Shown here one piece after another: positions 1 through 5,814 of a DNA stretch of 15,193 nt. The position numbers and the translations under genes were made by a program. The stretch is from DATBSK01 sp040902705. Its GTDB lineage: Bacteria > Actinomycetota > Acidimicrobiia > IMCC26256 > PALSA-555. Below the pieces are notes generated by a model. It did not search any database, had not been told where the DNA came from, and was given only the letters and a program-made list of their open reading frames with translations. Where the stretch lies: NCBI GenBank assembly GCA_040902705.1, contig JBBDWT010000185.1, positions 1 to 15,193 on the forward strand, in the 5' to 3' direction. The first letter of the stretch is position 1. Every line of letters begins with the position of its first letter.

Positions 1-1091
1 TCGTCGAGGGCATGCGCTTCGACAAGGGCTACATCTCGCCGTACTTCGTGACCGATCCCGAGCGGATGGAGGCCGTCCTCGACGACGCCTACGTGCTGCT
101 CGTGAGCCAGAAGATCTCGGCGGTGAAGGACCTGCTGCCGGTGCTCGAGAAGGTCATGCAGGGTGGCAAGCCGCTTGCGATCATCGCCGAGGACGTCGAG
201 GGCGAGGCACTCGCCACGCTCGTCGTCAACAAGATCCGCGGCACGTTCAAGTCGGTCGCCATCAAGGCTCCCGGCTTCGGCGAGCGCCGCAAGGCGATGC
301 TCCAGGACATCGCGGTCCTCACCGGCGGCCAGGTGGTCTCCGAGGAGGTCGGCCTGAAGCTCGAGAGCATCGGCGTGGACCTGCTCGGTCAGGCCCGCAA
401 GGTCGTCGTCACCAAGGACGAGACCACGATCGTCGAGGGTGCCGGCTCCAAGGACGAGGTCAACGGCCGCATCAACCAGATCAAGGCCGAGATCGAGAAC
501 ACCGACTCCGACTACGACCGCGAGAAGCTCCAGGAGCGCCTCGCGAAGCTGTCGGGCGGTGTGGCGATCATCAAGGTCGGTGCTGCGACCGAGGTCGAGC
601 TCAAGGAGAAGAAGCACCGCATCGAGGACGCCGTCCAGACCACGAAGGCTGCGGTCGAGGAGGGTGTCGTCGCCGGCGGTGGCGTGGCGCTCCTGCGGGC
701 CCAGTCCAAGGTGCTCGAGGCGGCGAAGAAGCTGAGCGGTGACGAGGCGACGGGTGCCACCCTGGTGGCCCGGGCGCTCGAGGAGCCGCTGAAGCAGATC
801 GCGCTGAACGCCGGTCTCGAAGGTGGCGTGGTCGTCGAGAAGGTCCGGAACCTCAAGGGCTCCGAGGGCCTCAACGCGGCCACCGAGGAGTACGAGGACC
901 TCGTCAAGGCCGGCGTCATCGACGCCGCCAAGGTGACTCGCTCGGCCCTCCAGAACGCAGCGTCGATCGCGGCGCTGTTCCTCACCACCGAGGCCGTCAT
1001 CGCCGACAAGCCCGAGGAGAAGGGCGCCGGCGGGATGCCTGGCGGCATGCCCGGTGGCGACATGGGCGGCATGGGAGGCATGGACTTCTAG
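1..1091 (+). CDS. groEL: Chaperonin GroEL (Hsp60), 5'-truncated by the window edge
   Basis: The reading frame is already open at base 3 (VEGMRFDKGY), so the gene begins before the window; the internal ATG at 12 is not a start. What remains covers the apical domain, the second intermediate segment and the second equatorial segment, from about E. coli residue 190 onward. Visible family motifs are AEDVEGEALATLVVN, KAPGFGERRKAMLQDIA, SDYDREKLQERLAKLSGGVA, KVGAATEVELKEKKHRIEDA and EEGVVAGGGVALL. The aspartate of IEDA (codon 627-629) corresponds to the Asp that drives ATP hydrolysis in E. coli GroEL. The protein ends in the usual flexible Gly/Met-rich tail (GGMPGGDMGGMGGMDF), as in the main housekeeping GroEL and unlike the His-rich tail of many actinobacterial GroEL1 paralogues. 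Function by family: ATP-driven folding of cytosolic proteins in a double-ring cage with GroES. No frameshift or missing key residue is seen. Confidence 0.98.
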   Translation, partial: VEGMRFDKGYISPYFVTDPERMEAVLDDAYVLLVSQKISAVKDLLPVLEKVMQGGKPLAIIAEDVEGEALATLVVNKIRGTFKSVAIKAPGFGERRKAMLQDIAVLTGGQVVSEEVGLKLESIGVDLLGQARKVVVTKDETTIVEGAGSKDEVNGRINQIKAEIENTDSDYDREKLQERLAKLSGGVAIIKVGAATEVELKEKKHRIEDAVQTTKAAVEEGVVAGGGVALLRAQSKVLEAAKKLSGDEATGATLVARALEEPLKQIALNAGLEGGVVVEKVRNLKGSEGLNAATEEYEDLVKAGVIDAAKVTRSALQNAASIAALFLTTEAVIADKPEEKGAGGMPGGMPGGDMGGMGGMDF

Positions 1092-1118
1092 GTCCACGCT
1101 TCACCAGGACTCACAGCA

Positions 1119-1146
1119 GCGAGGCGCCCCTTGGGGGGCGCCTCGC
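1119..1146 (+). terminator. GC-rich hairpin after groEL, no U-tract
   Basis: A perfect 12-bp stem (GCGAGGCGCCCC / GGGGCGCCTCGC) with a 4-nt loop (TTGG) lies 27 nt after the groEL stop codon. No run of T follows. This form is common for terminators in high-GC actinobacteria, so I read it as the groEL transcript end or a 3' stabilising hairpin. No other use is apparent. Confidence 0.7.
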
Positions 1147-1181
1147 TCGCGTCTCGCCACCGATCCCGCTCACCCCCTGGT

Positions 1182-1219
1182 TGCGTCTCTCACCGTCGTG
1201 GGGCGGGTCGAGAGACGCA
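1182..1219. repeat. 10-bp inverted repeat upstream of the 162-aa gene
   Basis: TGCGTCTCTC at 1182-1191 is exactly complementary to GAGAGACGCA at 1210-1219, with 18 nt between the arms. It lies between the groEL hairpin and the next gene. It could be an RNA hairpin in a leader, a second terminator stem, or a dyad operator. Nothing in the sequence decides among these. Confidence 0.5.
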
Positions 1220-1247
1220 GGTAGACGCGCGTTGATGCCGACGCGGC

Positions 1248-1736
1248 GTGTCATGCCGTGGCCGTATCCACCCGCGGGTGCTCGCGGCGCGTCAGAATCC
1301 CCGGATCGAGGAGCCGCGGATCCGGACGCTCGTGCAGCACAAGTGGCACGACTACCGACCGGTGCTCCCGCACGCCACGCTGCACTTCCTCCCGCGCGAC
1401 CCGTTCCTCGACGTCGCACGCCGCGACCCTCGCGTCGCCGACGAGGTCGCCTGCGGTCTCTTCGACGACTTCGAGGCCGAGTTCCGCGAGCCCGTCCTCG
1501 CCGACGCGATGACGGAGGTCGTGCTCGTGTGTCCGCCGCTGATGCGCGAGCTCGTCGAACGCGAACCGCCACGTATCCAGCGCGCGTACGTCGAGGGCGC
1601 GTTTCTCCGCCGGTTGTTCCGGCTGCTCGTCGAGGGTGAGGGCTGGGAAGCCGATGCACAGGTGCGAGACGTGATGGCCCGGCACTACTCGTTCCACCTC
1701 GCGGCGGTCGAAGCCGTGGAGGCGGACCGTCCGTAG
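1248..1736 (+). CDS. Hypothetical protein, 162 aa, soluble, unrecognised family
   Basis: I do not recognise this protein. The frame is credible because third positions are almost all G or C across its length and it runs in line with hemQ, starting 26 nt before that gene. It begins with GTG at 1248; an in-frame TGA at 1233 blocks any longer version. GTG codons at 1278 and 1332 are possible later starts, and no good ribosome binding site favours one. The first 30 residues are basic and look unconserved. The rest is rich in Arg, Glu, Asp and His, with a segment HKWHDYRPVLPHATLHFLPR at about residues 32-51, several His and Trp residues, and a probably helical C-terminal half. There is no signal peptide or membrane segment. 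Co-transcription with hemQ is possible, but a role in heme synthesis is only a neighbourhood guess. Confidence 0.6.
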   Translation: MSCRGRIHPRVLAARQNPRIEEPRIRTLVQHKWHDYRPVLPHATLHFLPRDPFLDVARRDPRVADEVACGLFDDFEAEFREPVLADAMTEVVLVCPPLMRELVEREPPRIQRAYVEGAFLRRLFRLLVEGEGWEADAQVRDVMARHYSFHLAAVEAVEADRP

Positions 1737-1748
1737 CGCCGGCCCCGG

Positions 1749-1754
1749 TACCCT
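1749..1754 (+). promoter_or_regulatory. Candidate -10 element for a leaderless hemQ transcript
   Basis: TACCCT fits the actinobacterial -10 pattern TANNNT and ends 7 nt before the hemQ ATG at 1762. No Shine-Dalgarno sequence lies in the space between. That spacing is what a leaderless message would have. The element is short and could be chance, and hemQ could instead be read through from the upstream gene. Confidence 0.3.
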
Positions 1755-1761
1755 CGTCGGG

Positions 1762-2571
1762 ATGCACGAGGCCGAGCGCGTCGAAGCCACCAGCGGCTGG
1801 GGTGTGCTGCACCTCTTCTACCGGGTCGACGCACGTCGCGCGGAGGAGGAGCCGGGCGGCGCGAAGCGGATCGTCGACGCGATCGAGGCGTTCACGGCGC
1901 CGGAACCCGATCAGCAGGATCCGCACCAGGTGGTGACGTTCGCCGTGCTCGGTCACAAGGCCGATCTCGGGATCATGGCCGTCGGCCCCGACCTCGCCCG
2001 CCTCCAGGCCTTCCAGCACGATCTGTCCCGAGCCCCGCTCGCACCGACGTGGTCGTACGTCTCGCTGACCGAGTCGTCCGAGTACGCGGTCACCGAGGAC
2101 GACGAGCGTGCCCGTCTCGCCGATGAGGAGGGCGTGACCGACGACGCCGCGATCGAGGAGCGACTCGCGGTGTGGCGCGAGCGCATCGCTCACTACCGCG
2201 ACCAGCGCCTCCACCCGAGGCTGCCGACCAGGAAGACGCTCTGCTTCTATCCGATGTCGAAGCGGCGCAGCGGCGACGACAACTGGTACTCACTCGAGTT
2301 CGACGAGCGGAAGGCGCTGATGGCGGGTCACGCGCGCGTCGGTCGCGGATACGCCGGGCGGGTCACGCAGCTCATCACGGGCTCGGCCGGCCTCGACGAC
2401 TGGGAGTGGGGCGTCACGCTGTTCGCCGACGACGTTGCCGCGCTCAAGGAGATCGTGTACGAGATGCGGTTCGACGAGGTGTCGGCGCGATACGCGGAGT
2501 TCGGCCCTTTCGTCACCGGGATCGTGCTGGAGCCGACCGAGGCGCTTCGACGGGTCGGGCTCGCGAGCTGA
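1762..2571 (+). CDS. hemQ: Coproheme decarboxylase HemQ/ChdC (chlorite dismutase-like)
   Basis: 269 aa, the usual length for the family. It performs the last step of the coproporphyrin-dependent heme pathway, oxidatively removing two propionates from coproheme to give heme b in the cytosol. The C-terminal ferredoxin-like half carries the diagnostic motifs: CFYPMSKRR (161-169), DNWYSL (173-178), the heme-ligand segment LMAGH with H190, YAGRVTQLITGS (197-208), GLDDWEWGVTLFADD (210-224), EMRFDE (234-239) and SARYAEFGPF (241-250). With a constant offset of 18, R149, Y163, H190, Q203 and R236 line up with the catalytic and heme-contact residues described for Geobacillus and Staphylococcus HemQ. 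Y163 would then be the radical-forming tyrosine. The tyrosine-containing YPMSK motif is of the Firmicutes type; Mycobacterium HemQ differs there. The ATG at 1762 has no clear ribosome binding site. The next gene starts 7 nt after the stop codon. Confidence 0.96.
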   Translation: MHEAERVEATSGWGVLHLFYRVDARRAEEEPGGAKRIVDAIEAFTAPEPDQQDPHQVVTFAVLGHKADLGIMAVGPDLARLQAFQHDLSRAPLAPTWSYVSLTESSEYAVTEDDERARLADEEGVTDDAAIEERLAVWRERIAHYRDQRLHPRLPTRKTLCFYPMSKRRSGDDNWYSLEFDERKALMAGHARVGRGYAGRVTQLITGSAGLDDWEWGVTLFADDVAALKEIVYEMRFDEVSARYAEFGPFVTGIVLEPTEALRRVGLAS

Positions 2572-2578
2572 GCGCGTC

Positions 2579-3067
2579 GTGATCGACGACGACGCGCGGG
2601 CACGAGCGCGGCTCGCGGTCGCGGCCGACACGATCCTGACGGGCGTCGCGGCTCACCTCCCCGCGTACCTCGTGGCGGAGGCCGCGCGGGTGCTCGACGC
2701 CTGGGGTCGGGTCCCGTCCGACGAGCGGGAGCGGGTCGACGCCGATCTCGCGGTCGCGAGCGACGGCGCGACGGCGCGGGTCGTCGCGGATCTCGACGAG
2801 CTGTTCGCGCGGGATCCGGTCGAGCAGCGGGCGACGCCGTTCGAGGTGGTGCGGGGATCGGTCCGCGAGCCGACCGAGCTGCTGCGCGCCGTCGGCGTCC
2901 CCCCGGTCGTGCGCGACGAGTTCGAGGAGCGGGCGTGGCCCGGAGACCACTACGGACTGACCCCGCGGGCGCCGAGCGACCTCGGCGGCGGCGAGCTCGG
3001 GCCTGCGCTGCTCGCGTGGGGTCTCGCGAAGGCCGCCGTGCTGCGCGGTCGGGCCGAGGAATTGTGA
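2579..3067 (+). CDS. Conserved hypothetical protein, 162 aa, downstream of hemQ
   Basis: I chose the GTG at 2579, 7 nt after the hemQ stop, because the frame further upstream lies inside hemQ and this spacing suits translational coupling. The protein is acidic, Ala- and Arg-rich, and has no signal peptide or membrane segment. The N-terminal half (about residues 5-80) looks helical. The C-terminal half has a better defined pattern: ATPFEVVRGSV (85-95), REPTELLRAVGVPPVVRDEF (96-115), then ERAWPGDHYGLTPRAPSDLG (117-136) and a final helix LLAWGLAKAAVL (145-156). From memory this resembles an uncharacterised actinobacterial family with the pattern TPL..VR..V..PT..L...GVPPV.RD.F...FP.D.Y.L.P, but I know of no assigned function. 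Tight linkage to hemQ hints at a link to heme or redox metabolism, which is inference only. Confidence 0.8.
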   Translation: MIDDDARARARLAVAADTILTGVAAHLPAYLVAEAARVLDAWGRVPSDERERVDADLAVASDGATARVVADLDELFARDPVEQRATPFEVVRGSVREPTELLRAVGVPPVVRDEFEERAWPGDHYGLTPRAPSDLGGGELGPALLAWGLAKAAVLRGRAEEL

Positions 3068-3144
3068 CGAGCGCCACACCTGGCGCCTAGCCTGGACCCT
3101 CCTGGACGGGTCATCTTCGGTGACCGGGTGGAGACGGGGACCTG

Positions 3145-5814
3145 ATGTCGGACCTCGCATCCGACGCAACGCTCGAATCGCCGGCCGGCGTTTCCCTCGC
3201 GGCACGCAAGGCGGCCCTCGAGCGGCTCGGCGATGCAGAGCTGATCGCGATGGCCGACTCGGCCCCCGTGGGCCTGTTCGCGGCCGTCGCCGAGTTCGGA
3301 CTCGTGCTGGTGAACGAGCGGTACTGCGAGATCCTGGGCCGACCCACCGCCGAGATCCTCGGGTACGGGTACTTCGAGGCGATCCATCCGGACGACCGGG
3401 AGCGCGTGACCAAGGTCCGGGAGGACGCGTTCGCGGGTCTGGGCGGGGAGGTCGACCTCGAGTACCGCGTGGTGCGTCCCGACGGCGAGGACCGCTGGGT
3501 GCGGGCCCGGTCGGTGCGCGTCCGGGGCGAGCGGTCGCCCTCGGCGTACGTCGGCTCGATGGTCGACATCACGGAGTTCAAGCAGATCGAGAATGCGCTG
3601 CGCGAGAGCGAGTCGCGGTTCCGGGCGATCGTCGAGCAGGGATTCGACGTGGTGAACGTCCTCGACCGCGACGGGACGGTCCGGTACGCCTCGCCGACAG
3701 CGAAGCGCGTCGGTGGCTACGACGGCAAGGGTGTCGGCCGGAACGCATCCGAGTTCATCCACCCCGACGATGTCGAACGGGTCATGGACTACTACGCGAG
3801 CGTGATCGGCACCGATGTGGTGCACGATCCGATCACGTTCCGCCTGCTCACCGCGACCGGCGACGAGGAGATCCTCGAAGCGGTCGCGCGCGACCTGTCC
3901 GACGACCCGGCGGTCGGCGGCATCGTCGTCATTGGTCGCATCGTCACCGACAAGGTGGCGGTCGAGAATGCCCTGCGAGCGTCCGAAGCACGACTGCGCG
4001 ATCAGGCATCGATCCTCGAGATGATCGCGACGAGCACGCCGCGCACCGACACGCTCGCGGAGATCTGCCGCATGGTGGAGTCGCAGCTCGTCGGCACGAG
4101 GTGCACGGTGCTCCTCGTCGACGACGCGCGCGAGCAGCTCGTCCACGGCGCCGCGCCGTCGTTTCCCGCATCGTTCCTCCAGGCACTCGATGGCCTCCCC
4201 CTCGGAGGAGGATCGGGGGTCTGCGGCACCGCGGCCGCGAGCGGCGAGTCCGTGATCAACACCGACCTCGCCCGCGACCCCCGGTCTGCCGAGTACCACG
4301 CGCTTGCAATCGAGCACGACCTCGTGTCGTGCTGGTCGATCCCGATCCTCGCGGCATCGGACGGGCGCGTGCTCGGCACGTTCGCGGTGTACCTCTCGGA
4401 GTCACGTGAGCCCACCGCGGCGGAGGAGTCGACCCTCGAGTCGGTCGTGCAGCTCGCCGCGATCGCCGTGGAGCGCACCGAGTTCGAGGACCAGCTCGCG
4501 CACCAGGCGCACCACGACCCACTGACGCGGCTGCCCAACCGCACGCTCTTCGGGGAGCTGCTCGAGCACTCGTTGCGGCGCGCCCAGCGCTCGGGGACCG
4601 GGGTGGGAGTGCTGTTCCTCGACCTCGACCGCTTCAAGATCGTCAACGACAGCCTCGGCCACGACGCGGGTGACGAGCTGCTCGATGCGTTGGGCGAACG
4701 GCTCTCGGCCGTGCTCCGCCCCGGCGATGTCGTGGCCCGCTTCGGCGGTGACGAGTTCACGGTGCTGTGCGAAGACCTGGAGCCCGGGGTCGCGGACCGT
4801 CAGGCCGTGGGGGTCGCGGAGCGCCTGATCGACGCGTTGCGCGAGCCGTTCCAGATCGGCGGGGAAGAGCAGTTCGTCAGCGCGAGCGTCGGGATCGCGA
4901 TCTCGATCACGGGGCTCGACCGGCCCGAAGCGCTCCTGCGTGATGCCGACGCGGCGATGTACCGGGCCAAGGAGCGCGGGAAGGGCCGGTGCGAGGTCTT
5001 CGACGAGCGGATGCGCGAACGCGCGCGACACCGCCACGAGACCGAGAACGCGCTCCACCGCGCGGTCGCGCGCGACGAGTTCCGCGTGTTCTACCAGCCG
5101 ATCATCTCGCTGCACGACGGCGTGTGTGTCGGAGTCGAAGCGCTCGCACGCTGGCAGCACCCCGACCGGGGGCTGCTCACGCCGGTCGACTTCCTCACGA
5201 CGGCGGAGGAGACCGGACTCGTCGTGCCGATCGGCGCGTGGGTGCTCGAAGAGGCATGCACGCGCGCGGTCGAGTGGCGCCGCTCGCTCGCGGCGCCGGA
5301 GCGGTTCCGGTTGTCGGTGAACCTCTCCGGCCGCCAGCTCGTGCATGCCGAGCTCGCCGACCTCGTCGCGGGCGGCCTCGCCCGCGCCGGGCTCCGCCCC
5401 GATGCGCTCTGTGTCGAGATCACCGAGACCGTGCTCATGGAGGACATCGACGCGGGCGTCGCCGCGGTCAAGGCGCTCAAGGCGCTCGGAGTCCGGGTGA
5501 GCATCGACGACTTCGGTACCGGGTACTCGGCGCTCGGCTACCTCCGACAGTTCCCGATCGACGATGTGAAGATCGACCGGACCTTCGTCGAGCGCCTGGG
5601 GACCGACCCCGAGGACGCCGCGATCGTCGCGGCGGTCGTCAGCCTCGGCCATGCGCTCGGCGTGACGGTGACGGGTGAGGGCGTGGAGACCACCGCGCAG
5701 CTCCAGATCCTGCGCGATCTCGGGGTGGACGGCGCCCAGGGCTACCTCTTCGCGCCGCCCCAGCCCGCCGAGGACCTCACTCCTCGGCTCCTGCGCCCAC
5801 ACCGCTGGGCTTGA
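3145..5814 (+). CDS. PAS-PAS-GAF-GGDEF-EAL cyclic-di-GMP synthase/phosphodiesterase
   Basis: 889 aa, cytosolic, with no membrane segment. Domain order by eye: PAS1 about 30-145 (HPDDRERV, then VGSMVDITEFK), PAS2 about 155-275 (IHPDDVERV, RDLSDDPAVGGIVVIGR), GAF about 288-445 (VDDAREQLVHGAAPSFP, GSGVCGTAAASGESV), GGDEF about 455-620 and EAL about 635-880. The GGDEF active site is complete (FLDLDRFKIVND at 491-502; RFGGDEF at 532-538). RPGD (525-528) lies five residues before GGDEF and matches the product-inhibition I-site RxxD. EAL residues are also intact: EALARW (665-670), NLSGRQL (726-732), EITETVLMED (758-767), DDFGTGYS (788-795), K809, and EGVET (845-849). The protein should therefore be able both to make and to degrade c-di-GMP, balanced by PAS/GAF signals of unknown identity. 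GGAG at 3130-3133 lies upstream of the ATG. The 3' end overlaps the convergent antiporter gene by 38 bp. Confidence 0.96.
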   Translation: MSDLASDATLESPAGVSLAARKAALERLGDAELIAMADSAPVGLFAAVAEFGLVLVNERYCEILGRPTAEILGYGYFEAIHPDDRERVTKVREDAFAGLGGEVDLEYRVVRPDGEDRWVRARSVRVRGERSPSAYVGSMVDITEFKQIENALRESESRFRAIVEQGFDVVNVLDRDGTVRYASPTAKRVGGYDGKGVGRNASEFIHPDDVERVMDYYASVIGTDVVHDPITFRLLTATGDEEILEAVARDLSDDPAVGGIVVIGRIVTDKVAVENALRASEARLRDQASILEMIATSTPRTDTLAEICRMVESQLVGTRCTVLLVDDAREQLVHGAAPSFPASFLQALDGLPLGGGSGVCGTAAASGESVINTDLARDPRSAEYHALAIEHDLVSCWSIPILAASDGRVLGTFAVYLSESREPTAAEESTLESVVQLAAIAVERTEFEDQLAHQAHHDPLTRLPNRTLFGELLEHSLRRAQRSGTGVGVLFLDLDRFKIVNDSLGHDAGDELLDALGERLSAVLRPGDVVARFGGDEFTVLCEDLEPGVADRQAVGVAERLIDALREPFQIGGEEQFVSASVGIAISITGLDRPEALLRDADAAMYRAKERGKGRCEVFDERMRERARHRHETENALHRAVARDEFRVFYQPIISLHDGVCVGVEALARWQHPDRGLLTPVDFLTTAEETGLVVPIGAWVLEEACTRAVEWRRSLAAPERFRLSVNLSGRQLVHAELADLVAGGLARAGLRPDALCVEITETVLMEDIDAGVAAVKALKALGVRVSIDDFGTGYSALGYLRQFPIDDVKIDRTFVERLGTDPEDAAIVAAVVSLGHALGVTVTGEGVETTAQLQILRDLGVDGAQGYLFAPPQPAEDLTPRLLRPHRWA

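Noticed and set aside
1030..1088. Short GGM-type repeats as a DNA repeat element
   Set aside because: They encode the normal flexible C-terminal tail of GroEL.
1111..2214. Long minus-strand open frame opposite the hypothetical gene and hemQ
   Set aside because: It is antisense to the clearly recognised hemQ and has Arg-rich low-complexity content typical of shadow frames in high-GC DNA.
3071..3086. GCGCCA-CACC-TGGCGC stem after the 162-aa conserved gene as a terminator
   Set aside because: Only 6 bp and no T-run; stems this short are common by chance in this base composition.
3062..3093. TTGTGA and TAGCCT as a promoter for the GGDEF-EAL gene
   Set aside because: The spacing between the two hexamers is 20 nt, too long for a standard promoter, and the matches are weak.
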